In this document: piece by piece, positions 26,898-35,424 of the stretch
Numbering within the stretch: the first letter of the stretch is position 1
Layout: every line of letters starts with the position of its first letter
Source: Rhodopseudomonas sp. P2A-2r
Lineage (GTDB): Bacteria > Pseudomonadota > Alphaproteobacteria > Rhizobiales > Xanthobacteraceae
Direction: 5' to 3'
Assembly: GCF_026015985.1 (NCBI RefSeq)
Contig: NZ_CP110389.1
Coordinates: forward strand, 2,202,001 to 2,266,000
DNA: 64,000 nt
Position numbers and translations under genes: made by a program
Notes under the pieces: generated by a model
Seen by the model: the letters and a program-made list of their open reading frames with translations, nothing else
Database searches by the model: none
What the model was told of the DNA's origin: nothing

Positions 26898-29800
26898 TCA
26901 GTTGATCTTGCCTCCGGCCGCTTCGTCCGTATTGACTTGGTCGTCGTTGGCGGCTCGCCCGATGCTTTCGAGGTGAGCGGTGTTGTCCCGCCCAATGCGA
27001 GCCAGGATCGCCTGCGCGTAACGGCTGTCCTTAACTTTCACTCGTTCGATTTCCAGCATCGAAAGCGGCCCAAGCTTCCCTTCCAACGTCTCGCGCACGG
27101 CCCGTTCACCGCCGAGGACTACGCCGGGGAGGTAATGACCGTTTCCTGCCGGTCCCCGTCTTCCCAATACCCGATAGGTGAACTCACGGGTCGGGAAACT
27201 GCCCCCAAAACTCTTTAAGTTACTATATAGAGTTTTGAGGGCAGTTTGGGATACTGCCTCTGCGTCACGCTTCGAGACCCCGAACGCACCCATTGCATCC
27301 CGGCTGCTTCCAAGCACGATACCTGTCGTCATCATGTCGGCCTCTGCCCCGGGTGCCGCGTCGTCCCACTTCAGCACCTCATGCACCGTCACGGGCAGGG
27401 CCACATCACTGACGATATCCAGCCAGCATGGCTTAGCCCGGCGATGGGGGCGGATGCGGCCAATTGCCTGCTCAAGCTCCCCTCCGTCTTCCGCCAGCGG
27501 ATTGCCTCCACAAAGGAATGGATGTGCCGCTCATTGGCAACGCCGAAGATGGAACCATCCGAAAGCTGAATACCGCCGGTCTGGGGGTGTAAAAAGGACC
27601 TTCGGTTGCCACCGGCATTCCAGCGAGGACTGACGCGGCGGCTTCAATCACGGCCTTGGGCGGGCGGGGACGTCCGACCACGATCAGACCAACGACAGCC
27701 TGCATATTATTCATTCCGGCGAGATTTCCGAAATGCAGAGTAACGACATTGCTGGGAAGTTGTCCCGCGAGCTGCTCCAGCATCCCCTTATAGGTGATCA
27801 AGCCAATCTCAGCAGGTGCGGAAAGCGCAGCACGTTGCTTGATGTAGCGTAAGATGGCTTTCACATTCTGCGGCTTGGGCGTCCCTGCCAGACCAAGCTT
27901 GCCCATAGTGATAGGCGCGTGAATGATCTGGCGCACGTGGACATGCGGCGACCACTTGGCGGCAAGGTCCGGTTCGCTGGTGATCAGCGTCGTCAGGCCA
28001 GGAACGTCGATCTCGCCGAGCGCTGCCATCAACAGCTTTGCCGGTGGCGCGGTGGCGTCGAGGACCAACGTCGGGCAGGCACGCCAATCCTGATGGACAG
28101 TTCGCAACGGCGTCACAGAAACCTTGTTGCCTGCCACCGTAAGGCGGCCCGACAGCCTGCGGTCGCCGTAAATGTCCGGATAGTCACCTTCAGCAAGGAA
28201 GGCTTCCACCTCCTGCCACAGGATCGTGGCAGCACGGGCCATTGCATTCGCCTTAGCGTGACGGCGGGAAATGGTTCTGATCTCGCCTTCCTTCATGTCC
28301 GGCCGCAGCAGATGCGCAAAAAGCCGGCGGCGTTCCAGATAGCTAACGTTTGAAGCTTCCTCCGCTGCGATCCCTTGAGCGGTCAGGGCGGAACGTGACA
28401 ACGGACCATCGCAATTGGCTTTGACCGCAACGGCAAGCCGGGCACGCCACAAATCGACCGCATCCGCTTCATCCGGCGTGCATCCTTCGACCTTGAACCT
28501 GAGCAGCGCGGTCATGTCGATCTCAGCCGTCTCGCCGATGGCTCCATCAATGAACGACTCGTCGATCACAATGCCATCGGGCTCAACGATGAAGTCCGGG
28601 CGCTTGATGAAGAGCATCGCGGACGTAATGATCCAGACTTGCGGCTTAAGCTCCCGCTGGCGCTCCATGCCGCATTCCTTGGCATATGGGCATCGCACGC
28701 TCTTGCCGTCGATCCGGCGTTCACAAATCTCGGAGCGGCTGCTGACGCCAAGCGCACGCGCGGATTCGTAAGCCGGGGTGTTGCGGCACATTTGATAGGC
28801 GGGGTTAGCGGGGTCAGCTTGCTCATAGCCGCGATAGACTTTGGCCTTTACGCCGTGAGAAGAAAAATCTGCCATAACTTCGGCCGCGAGCTGATGATTG
28901 GGGACGACATAGATCATACGACGGCCAAGCGTCGCCTGCGCTGCGCAGCGGGCCTTGGCAATGGCGGACTTCCCAACACCAGCTTCAGAGCGAACGCGGA
29001 TCACCTGATGCTTCGGAACTATCAGGGACCGCTTAAGCCGCTCCCGATTCCGAATCGCGATGCCGTTTTGCACGGCTGCGTCAAAATCATCCATAACCCG
29101 CTCAAGGCGGGCCGCCGCATCCTTGAGACTGACGCGGTTATTCTGGCGACTCGGTTTAACCGAGATCTGCGGGCCGTCTTGAATACCGAGCGTATTGCGC
29201 AGCCAGGCGAATGCCTGACCATTGTCCGCGTTGAATAAGCACCGCGCAACGAGCGTGATGTCGTTGAAGCCTTCCCCGGTGCCGTGATCGACAATGGCTC
29301 CACCGTCGCGGATCGACAGACTTAGTCCCCGCTTATGTTCTGCCGTACCGCTGCCTGACTGGCGAAAGCTAGCAATTGCACGCCAGCCACCGGGAACCCG
29401 CCTCAGCTTTGCCAGACCGAGATGCCTCAAATAGGCGTCGCGCCCGGCAATACAGGCCCGGCTGAAATCGTCGTTGCTTAAAGTGCCGGCGATAGATCGG
29501 GCCGGCCACTCAATAGCTTCAGAACGCAGCTGCGCGGGCTCAGGAACGTCCCAACCGTGTGCGCGAAGGACTTCCTCCATATTGGCGCGGTGTTCGTCCG
29601 TGAACGCCGGAAGCTCATTGACGGGAGTGTCGAGCAACGTGCGAGGGGTAGTCCACTCATACGGCTTGTCGGTGTCAGGATGGATCGAAGGGGCAGAACG
29701 GACTGCGACCCGTTCGCAAGGAAGTCGAGCAGGCCGGGATAATTCTTCTTCTGCCACCAAGCGATATCGCTGCGCGGATGCTCCCCGCGATAGAACGCGG

Positions 29801-30178
29801 TCAGACCTTTGCGGCCCCGCTTCGCCACCACGATCGATGGCAAGACGGCCTGCAGCGGTCGGATCAGTGCCTCTTCGTCAATGTCGATGCCAATCAGGTC
29901 GTTATAACCGCAGGCTACCCCGAGGCCCCCGCCCTGGCTGTCCACCATGCGGCCCCACGCACGGGCGCGATGGATGGTAACGCGCTCAACACAGTGAGTC
30001 TGCCACCCCTTCAGAAGAAACCATCGAGCCTCCCCGTCTCGGGGGCAACGCCGCCATAGATGCCTGGAGCCTTGCCGAAAGCCTTCGGGTCGGAGGGATA
30101 CAGACGCCGTGAAATCGGCAGGGGGCTGTGGCCGCGCTCATGGAGCGCGGCGAAGATAGATCCGTTGGAAAGCGTCAC
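26898..30178 (-). CDS. Primase-polymerase/helicase replication protein (1094 aa after repairing four frame breaks)
   Basis: The frame starts at GTG 30178 (VTLSNGSIFAALHERGHSPL) and shows a prim-pol N domain: GLGVACGYNDLIGIDIDEE with the catalytic Asp pair. A helicase follows: Walker A SEAGVGKSAIAK, Walker B GIVIDESFIDGA and a C-terminal motif VI-like ELEQAIGRIRPHRRA. Four single-base gaps at plus-strand A3 30018-30020, G4 29690-29693, G5 27583-27587 and C4 27479-27482 break it; one base added at each gives 1095 codons without internal stops. As written the longest intact piece is 27472-29760. Likely role: replication of the excised island, as in phage satellites and integrative plasmids. Confidence 0.75.
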
Positions 30179-30181
30179 CCG

Positions 30182-30481
30182 TTAGCCCCACATCCAAAAG
30201 ACGTGCTGCCAAAGATCGCGGTGCGGACTCAGCCAGAAGTAGCGCGACTTTTCTTGGATCTGAACAAGCGTGAAACGGTTTTCCAATCCAGACTGGATGA
30301 CATTGCGAAAGAATACGCTGCCATCTTCGAAGAAGCGCATCTCATAGTCGCAGAGCGGTACAGTCTTGAGAAGTCGCGCGTGCCGACGTGCCGCTGCCAA
30401 CATGTGGTCACGGGTAATGGTCGGATAGGGGATATTGGAACGAGCCTGCTTTTCGGTAAGGTTGGGGTATCGTGCTTGCAC
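30182..30481 (-). CDS. Hypothetical protein upstream of the replication gene
   Basis: 99 residues from GTG 30481 (MQARYPNLTEKQARSNIPYP). It is rich in aromatic residues (RYFWLSPHRDLWQHVFWMWG) at the C terminus and has a short helix-turn-like MLAAARRHARLLKTVPLCDY. The stop is three bases before the primase start, so the two are one transcription unit. AAAGGAAT precedes the start. No family recognised. Confidence 0.5.
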   Translation of the reverse strand: MQARYPNLTEKQARSNIPYPTITRDHMLAAARRHARLLKTVPLCDYEMRFFEDGSVFFRNVIQSGLENRFTLVQIQEKSRYFWLSPHRDLWQHVFWMWG

Positions 30482-30500
30482 TTCGCTATTCCTTTATTGA

Positions 30501-30534
30501 CCCGCCAGCGTGGCAACGCTTGGCGGGTTTTTCG
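30501..30534 (+). terminator. Hairpin with T-tract between small island genes
   Basis: CCCGCCAGCG-TGGCAA-CGCTTGGCGGG with a one-base bulge, followed by TTTTTCGTT on the plus strand. Both neighbouring genes are on the minus strand, so it would end antisense transcripts or act weakly in reverse. Confidence 0.5.
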
Positions 30535-30537
30535 TTG

Positions 30538-30723
30538 TTAGGATTTTGCTTGGTTGATCCACTCAGCAATGTCGTCGAGTGAATAACGCGGGCTAGTACC
30601 TACGCGAACGTGTCGCGGCCCAATATTCAACCGGCGCCACCGCGCGAGTGTCTTTTCTGACTTTCCAGTGAAGTCTGCCAACCAATGCTCGTTTTTCAAT
30701 TCGGAGAGATTCTCATGCGACAT
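30538..30723 (-). CDS. AlpA/MerR-type HTH protein
   Basis: 61 residues, MSHENLSELKNEHWLADFTG then KSEKTLARWRRLNIGPRHVR and VGTSPRYSLDDIAEWINQAK. This is the complete winged-helix pattern of AlpA/excisionase-type regulators: helix, 'K-T-L-x-R-W' recognition helix, wing 'P-R-Y', closing helix. It lies upstream of the replication genes and could control them or promote excision. Confidence 0.75.
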   Translation of the reverse strand: MSHENLSELKNEHWLADFTGKSEKTLARWRRLNIGPRHVRVGTSPRYSLDDIAEWINQAKS

Positions 30724-31029
30724 GCTGATGGGTCCTGCTGAGCGATAGGTGGACATTGATGCGCATGCGCGGCGTTGAGGAGCCCATTTGAGTCTCCTTT
30801 GAAGAAACGGGCTTGGCGGCGACGAAATGGGCGGCCGCGAGGCGGGGGCAGGGTGACAGTGACAACCTGCCGGCTGGAGCATTCTGGCCCTGCGGACCCC
30901 ACCCGCGCCTCCACCGGGCGCCTGTCGCCCCAGCCTCGATTCTTGGAGGTGCCGCCTCTGGGCGACATTGGTCAACCGCGTGGCCATATCTTTAAGAGAG
31001 GCCATTTCCTCGTTGACGGCAGATTAAAA

Positions 31030-31048
31030 TGTCCGCAAATTGCGGACA
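31030..31048. promoter_or_regulatory. Palindromic operator candidate, right copy
   Basis: TGTCCGCAA-A-TTGCGGACA, perfect 9-bp arms around one base. The same motif with two changes occurs at 16012-16030. It lies 49 bases before the start of the small coiled/membrane gene. A shared regulator for both modules is inferred. Confidence 0.65.
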
Positions 31049-31097
31049 CGTCGGGCGAATTATGCTCGGCCGCGTGCGGTAGGGATTTCAGCTCGGC

Positions 31098-31274
31098 ATG
31101 ATGAACCGTGAAGAGCAAGTCGCCCGGATCGAGCGGATGCAGGAAGAAACTCGTAAGTTTGTCGCAGAGACACGCGACAATGGCCCGTCTGGCGGGGCGC
31201 TTGTGATCATCGGCATGATCGCAGGCGCGACGTTGGTCGGGGCGACCGCTGCATTTATGAAGTGGGTCACATGA
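31098..31274 (+). CDS. Small coiled/membrane protein, right copy of a duplicated module
   Basis: 58 residues, MMNREEQVARIERMQEETRK, a charged helix, then GGALVIIGMIAGATLVGATA, one membrane helix. It is a paralogue of the protein at 15782-15949. The stop overlaps the next ATG as ATGA, so the two genes are coupled. Function unknown; small proteins of this shape are common in alphaproteobacterial phages and islands. Confidence 0.65.
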   Translation: MMNREEQVARIERMQEETRKFVAETRDNGPSGGALVIIGMIAGATLVGATAAFMKWVT

Positions 31275-31570
31275 CCCCGGAACGCTTTCACGAATGCTTG
31301 GCCTCGCTGCGGTGGACGCAGCGGGGCCTTGCCACGATCCTCGAATGCGACGACAGGCTGATCCGCCGATGGGCGGGCGGTCAGGCGGATATCCCGGCCA
31401 GCGTCGCAGCGTGGCTAGAGACCCTTGCGCAGGCCCACGATGCGATCCCGCCGCCCTTGGGGTGGAAGAGACGCGCGACCATTCCATCGATCAGTGACCC
31501 GCCGGGGCGACCCGAGCGGGTCTCTTTGTCTAGCGATGGCGAACCTATCGAGTTTCGCCATCGGCAATGA
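31271..31570 (+). CDS. HTH-like small island protein
   Basis: 99 residues, MTPERFHECLASLRWTQRGL followed by ATILECDDRLIRRWAGGQAD. The latter fits a helix-turn-helix (turn 'ECDDRLIRRW', as in plasmid/XRE regulators 'S..TVRRWxxG..xxP'). It continues PASVAAWLETLAQAHD. Coupled to the upstream membrane peptide. Its C-terminal 25 residues overlap the convergent hydrolase gene. A candidate reader of the 19-bp palindrome, by position only. Confidence 0.6.
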   Translation: MTPERFHECLASLRWTQRGLATILECDDRLIRRWAGGQADIPASVAAWLETLAQAHDAIPPPLGWKRRATIPSISDPPGRPERVSLSSDGEPIEFRHRQ

Positions 31571-32546
31571 GACGTTGATGGAAAAACCGCTCGACGCTCG
31601 CGTTGAAATCGCGGTGGAAGGCTGCCCTATCGAAACCCGGTGGCATGTCGGTGCAAATGCGCGGTATGGCCGTGGCGAGTTTTGGCTGGCAGGGCGCAAG
31701 AAATGCGAAGTGCCCCGCTGGCACTATGCGAATGTCGGGCTGGCCCGGTAGCTGGCTCGCAGTGAGCGCGGTGCCCTTTGCGCTGACACCATTGCCACCA
31801 AGCTCGGAACGCCAGATCTGTATTGGAATATGGACGCCGCTGAGGCCTTCGGGGGTGAAGGCGAATGACATCGCGGTGTCCGCTAAGACCGCGACCTTGA
31901 TGCGCGGATCAGATTGCGGGCTTGCTGGGACATCGCCGCGGCGCGCCCGCTCGCAGTTCTCTCCTTTCTCCGTCTCTTTGCAAAACAAGGCCAGCCTGAG
32001 GAAATCCGCATGAGCACCCGAGAGCACCAGCCCGGTGTAACCGCCCAAAGAAAAGCCGAACAGGCCAACTCGGTCAGCGTTGATGACAGCCTTGTCCTTC
32101 CAATCTCGCAACAGAAAATCTAGCAGATGCACCATGTCCGTTGGACGTGAGGCCCAAAGGGACATCTTGTCAGTCTGCGAGGGGTCGCTCCCGTTGTCCC
32201 CCGGATGGTTGATCGCCGCTACGACAAATCCGGCGTCAGCCAAAGCCTCCGCAGTATCATGGTGAGCGCCAAACCAGCCGCCACGACCGTGCGAAATGAT
32301 GATTAGCGGCAGCTTGGCTCTTGTTACGGGGCAATCCTTCACGCCCATCAAACCAAAATCTTCAGCCATTGAGAGGTTGCCGAGTGCGATTTTTTCTGGC
32401 TTCCCGGCGCAAGGATACCAGATCGCACCTGACATGCTGGGGTCGGCATTGAGAAGCTGAATACCGGCTGCCCTCGCTGACGAGGACAGACAGAACAATA
32501 CGATAGCCAAAGCCGAAAATTTAATAAGCAATGCTTGGCGCCCCAT
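31545..32546 (-). CDS. Secreted alpha/beta hydrolase (dienelactone hydrolase-like)
   Basis: 333 residues with a signal peptide (LLIKFSALAIVLFCLSSSARA, cut near residue 27). The fold shows PLIIISHGRGGWFGAHHDTA (oxyanion region), the nucleophile elbow GLFGFSLGGYTGL, and a late His in PAGHFAFLAP. Two Cys pairs (YPCAG, DCPVT, LFCKETEKGENC) suggest periplasmic disulfides. Family members cleave esters or lactones; substrate unknown. The 3' end overlaps a convergent island gene by 26 bases. Confidence 0.8.
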   Translation of the reverse strand: MGRQALLIKFSALAIVLFCLSSSARAAGIQLLNADPSMSGAIWYPCAGKPEKIALGNLSMAEDFGLMGVKDCPVTRAKLPLIIISHGRGGWFGAHHDTAEALADAGFVVAAINHPGDNGSDPSQTDKMSLWASRPTDMVHLLDFLLRDWKDKAVINADRVGLFGFSLGGYTGLVLSGAHADFLRLALFCKETEKGENCERARRGDVPASPQSDPRIKVAVLADTAMSFAFTPEGLSGVHIPIQIWRSELGGNGVSAKGTALTASQLPGQPDIRIVPAGHFAFLAPCQPKLATAIPRICTDMPPGFDRAAFHRDFNASVERFFHQRLIADGETR

Positions 32547-32606
32547 TTGGGGCGCAACTTATCGATGAATGAGGGAACGGGCCAGACCATTAGTCGCTAA
32601 ACGCTC

Positions 32607-32843
32607 CTAGCGATCCCGCACCAGCCTGTGGCGATTCCGCCAGACCGGCTCTTTCGACCGGGAGCGGTAGGCCGGTTCGCCCTTGGGATGAAGCGCCTGC
32701 ATCAGACCGATTCGCGCAAAGTCCACCGGCCCGCCGTTGGCGGCGAGCAGCAAGGTCTCGATGGCCGCCTGCCATTCCTTCTTGTCGGCGGTGGCCTTCG
32801 GAAGCTTCAGGATGAAGTCGCGGGCGTCGTGCAGCGTGCGCAA
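32607..32843 (-). CDS. Small hypothetical protein
   Basis: 78 residues, MRTLHDARDFILKLPKATAD followed by KKEWQAAIETLLLAANGGPV. Basic, probably helical, without membrane segments. It resembles short conserved proteins seen in Bradyrhizobiaceae but I cannot name a family. Last gene before the right att site. Confidence 0.5.
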   Translation of the reverse strand: MRTLHDARDFILKLPKATADKKEWQAAIETLLLAANGGPVDFARIGLMQALHPKGEPAYRSRSKEPVWRNRHRLVRDR

Positions 32844-32981
32844 GCTGCCCCTTCGGGGAGCGGCACTGGGTCAGCGAAATACGCACGCCATGACATGCCG
32901 ACTCAAGCAGTATCGGGGCTTCGGTTCCGGCCGTTGACGGCCTTGCCATCGAGAACACGGGCAGAACCTTTGTGTAGTTCG

Positions 32982-33011
32982 TGCACGGATTTTGCACGGA
33001 TATGCACGGAT
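32982..33011 (+). repeat. Three direct repeats near the right attachment site
   Basis: TGCACGGAT occurs at 32982, 32993 and 33003, spaced by 11 and 10 bases (about one helical turn), roughly 90 bases inside the right att core. Such phased repeats are typical arm-type sites for integrase or excisionase. Confidence 0.5.
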
Positions 33012-33047
33012 ATCCCCGGTCTGTTCTACCCTTCAAAGCACTTTAGT

Positions 33048-33069
33048 CCTCTCTGGCATGCCAGAGAGG
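33048..33069. repeat. Perfect 22-bp palindrome beside the right attachment site
   Basis: CCTCTCTGGCA-TGCCAGAGAGG, perfect inverted repeat, 31 bases from the att core and followed on the plus strand by an AT-rich tract ending in TTTTTT. It could be a bidirectional terminator downstream of the tRNA or a recombination-protein site. Confidence 0.5.
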
Positions 33070-33099
33070 CTGAATTAATTAATTTTTTCAAGGGCTTTG

Positions 33100-33148
33100 A
33101 TGGTGGGCGCACAAGGGATCGAACCTTGGACCTCTCCCGTGTGAAGGG
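33100..33148 (-). repeat. Island right attachment site, inside tRNA-Val
   Basis: Identical over 49 bases to 9137-9185. It overlaps the 3' half of the intact tRNA gene, so integration kept the tRNA functional. Confidence 0.93.
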
Positions 33149-33175
33149 AACGCTCTCCCGCTGAGCTATGCGCCC
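33101..33175 (-). tRNA. tRNA-Val (anticodon CAC)
   Basis: Read on the minus strand: acceptor GGGCGCA pairs with TGCGCCC. D arm GCTC/GAGC, anticodon stem TTCCC/GGGAG with loop TTCACAC giving anticodon CAC, T arm CAAGG-TTCGATC-CCTTG, and an encoded CCA end. 75 bases including CCA. It decodes GUG and is the integration target of the island. Confidence 0.96.
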
Positions 33176-33563
33176 GGGACATCGTGCACGGAAGGTGTCG
33201 GGGCGGATCGGCCCCGGCGGTGCAGACGTGAGCGGGATTTACGGAGTCGGGGTGGGGGTGTCAACCCTGACGCGGGAAATGGGACGGGTTTCGTGGCGCG
33301 GCGGTCGACAAACCGGCTGGGCGGCAGGTCTCGTTCCCCGGGCGCGATGCAGCGCGCGGCCGGCGATGCGCAGCATCGCGGGCGGCGTGGTGCGTCGCAG
33401 ACCAGGGGCCCACGCTTGAATAAGGTGTACCGGGATCGCGGATCTGCGCAGCAGCATGCGATGCTGCGCATCCCAGCGAAGCTTTGCTTCGCGAGGCCGC
33501 AGCGCGTCCGGGAAACGGGAGCGGCGGCGCACGAGCACGGCGCAAATTTCTTCAATGTTGATA

Positions 33564-33592
33564 TTGACAAAAATCCTATATAAGACTTATAG
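33564..33592 (+). promoter_or_regulatory. Sigma-70-type promoter candidate
   Basis: TTGACA at 33564-33569 and TTATAG at 33587-33592 with a 17-base spacer, in an AT-rich pocket within very GC-rich DNA. It would transcribe rightward into the structured repeat-like region at 33600-34010. Confidence 0.55.
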
Positions 33593-33599
33593 TCCTCTC

Positions 33600-34010
33600 G
33601 TCCTGCTCGACGAGGGGCGCTGTCATGAGGCGTCTTGAGAGTGGAGGAGGATGCGGTGTCCCGCGCATGCGCCTCGCAAGCGCATCCCGGGAGGCTGGGG
33701 TCACCGTCCGGGCCCTACTACGGGGGCTCTGCCTTGAGTGGCTGGACGCGGATGGCGAAAGGCGGGCGAAATCCCGCCGGAGTGGCTTCCAAAGGGAGTT
33801 CACGTGCCAGCCCGGAAGCACGGTCCCCTCGCCATAAACCCAGCGGTGGCGCGCCGGCAGGCGCCGCGACCCGCTTCGCCGTTGTGACGGCGGCGTGGAT
33901 CGCGTCCCAACCACCACAACCGCGTCTGCCGGCGCGCCGCTCCCCTCATGTCCGAGGGGAGGACTGCTCACACCTCGGACGCCATCGGCGCCGCGAGAAC
34001 GAGAGCACTT
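33600..34010 (+). other. GC-rich structured region, probable dispersed repeat or non-coding RNA
   Basis: Several frames are open on both strands but none looks like protein (runs of Arg, Ser, Pro, Ala). Local inverted repeats are dense, for example GGCGGGCGAAATCCCGCC at about 33761 and GCGCGCCGGCAGGCGCC near 33851. A good promoter precedes it. From memory, nearly the same spurious translations appear in many Bradyrhizobiaceae annotations, which points to a multi-copy element. Upstream, 33176-33563 carries no supported gene. Confidence 0.4.
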
Positions 34011-34064
34011 GGCTGTTTGACATTCGAATCAGGATCGGCAGCGCCGTGACCGGCGAGCTTGCGG

Positions 34065-35315
34065 CTAGCCCGGCTGCGGGGCGCGGGAGGCGTGTGACTG
34101 CAGCGCGCGGATGCGGTCGGCGAGGGTGCCGCCGGCGTTGGCACCGTTGCCATTCCGCTGCGCCTTCGCCGGCTCGGCAGCCAGGATGGCCTCGATGGGC
34201 GAGTTCGGCCCTTCCAGGGTCATGGCCAGCTTGGCGACTTCGGCGGCGATGTCGTTGATGCGCTCGCGCAGCAGCGCGTTTTCGACGCGCTCGGTGGCCC
34301 AGGCGCTTTCGGCCTGCTGCTGAACGGCATTGAACTCGCGCTGCAATTTGCTGCGCGCCTCCTGGGCGAAGCGCAGTTGCTGCTCGAGGTCGGCCTTCTC
34401 GGCGCGCAGCCGGTCGGCCACCGGCGACTTGCCGCCGCCGTTCAGCGCCGCCAGTTCAACGCGCAGGTCCTGCGCGATCTGTTCGGCGGCCTCGTTGGCT
34501 TGGCGCAACTGGCTGTTCTCGAATTCGCGGTCGGCCAGCGCCTTCGACTGGGTGGCAAGCTGCGCCTCGAGCTCGGCGACGCGGCCGCCGAGCAGTTCGG
34601 CCTCCCTGACCTGGATCATCAGCTGGCCGTCGAGGTCGGTGACGCGCTGGCTGAGGTTCTCGACCCGGCCGCGGGCTTCCGTCAGTTCGCGGGTCGCGGT
34701 GTCGGATTCGCCGCGCTGCAGTTCGAGCCGGTGCTGGGTGGCGGCGAATTCCTTCTCGGCGTCGTCGACACGGTTCTTCAGCGCATCGATCTGGGCGTGC
34801 ACCGCCACCAGTTCGATCTGGCGGCTGTCGGCCAGCAGCGAGCGGTCGGACAATTCGTGGGTCAGCCGGGCCAGCTCGGCCTGCTTGTCGGCGAGGGCCT
34901 GTTCGGCCGATCGCAGCGAGTCGGTCTTGACGGCGAAGTCGGTCTCGGTACGCGCCAGCTGCTCCTTGACCGCGGTCTCGCGGGCTTCCAGCGCATAGAT
35001 GGCGGCGTTCTTTTCGCCGAGCTCGAGCTTCATGCGGTTAATGGCGTCGGATTTCTTGCCGAGTTCGGCGAGCTGGTTGGTGGTCTTGTGCTTGAGCTGG
35101 TCGACGCTCATCTCCAGCCGCCGCGCCGACATGGCGAATTCGGCGCGCAGCTGGTCCTTGTCGGCCTGGATTTCGGCCATGGACAGCGGCGTGGCGGCCT
35201 CGAGGCGACGGGTGGTGAGCCGCACCGCGCGGTTATGCACCAGCGGTACGACCATCAGCCCGAACAGCATGGAGACCAGAAAACCGATCGCCAGATACAT
35301 GATCGGCTCAATCAT
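34065..35315 (-). CDS. Membrane-anchored long coiled-coil protein
   Basis: 416 residues. One N-terminal membrane helix (MIEPIMYLAIGFLVSMLFGL MVVPL) is followed by about 300 residues of Glu/Ala/Leu/Arg heptads (EKADLEQQLRFAQEARSKLQ) and a short flexible tail with GGTLADRIRALQSHASRAPQ. The layout is that of inner-membrane scaffold proteins with a cytoplasmic coiled coil. No enzymatic domain. Conserved in related genomes as a hypothetical protein to my knowledge; function unknown. Confidence 0.75.
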   Translation of the reverse strand: MIEPIMYLAIGFLVSMLFGLMVVPLVHNRAVRLTTRRLEAATPLSMAEIQADKDQLRAEFAMSARRLEMSVDQLKHKTTNQLAELGKKSDAINRMKLELGEKNAAIYALEARETAVKEQLARTETDFAVKTDSLRSAEQALADKQAELARLTHELSDRSLLADSRQIELVAVHAQIDALKNRVDDAEKEFAATQHRLELQRGESDTATRELTEARGRVENLSQRVTDLDGQLMIQVREAELLGGRVAELEAQLATQSKALADREFENSQLRQANEAAEQIAQDLRVELAALNGGGKSPVADRLRAEKADLEQQLRFAQEARSKLQREFNAVQQQAESAWATERVENALLRERINDIAAEVAKLAMTLEGPNSPIEAILAAEPAKAQRNGNGANAGGTLADRIRALQSHASRAPQPG

Positions 35316-35424
35316 GGCTGATACTCCCCGAGAAAAATCCAGTGGCTACCATGCCATGGCGGCTTCCGGGAAGGCCAGCTTCACGCCTCGTTAACCTTTA
35401 CCGGCGGCCGGGCGGCCGCGGCGG

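Larger units (their letters stand above)
9137..33148. mobile_element. Integrative genomic island of about 24 kb in tRNA-Val(CAC)
   Basis: The 49-bp direct repeats at 9137-9185 and 33100-33148 bound the element; a tyrosine integrase lies 77 bases inside the left repeat. The left arm carries an excision/regulation module on the minus strand. The middle holds a NERD-kinase-helicase operon, and the right half holds a primase-helicase replication gene and small regulators. No capsid, tail, conjugation or relaxase gene was recognised, so it is better called a phage-satellite-like or integrative-plasmid-like island than a prophage or ICE. Codon use in 16.9-23 kb looks more AT-rich than the flanks. 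Confidence 0.88.

Noticed and set aside
9137..33148. Prophage
   Set aside because: No capsid, portal, terminase, tail or clear lysis gene; the integrase, repressor and replication genes alone do not justify the label.
33576..34258. Several long open frames on both strands after tRNA-Val
   Set aside because: Amino acid composition is not protein-like, frames overlap on both strands, and the DNA is dense in inverted repeats.
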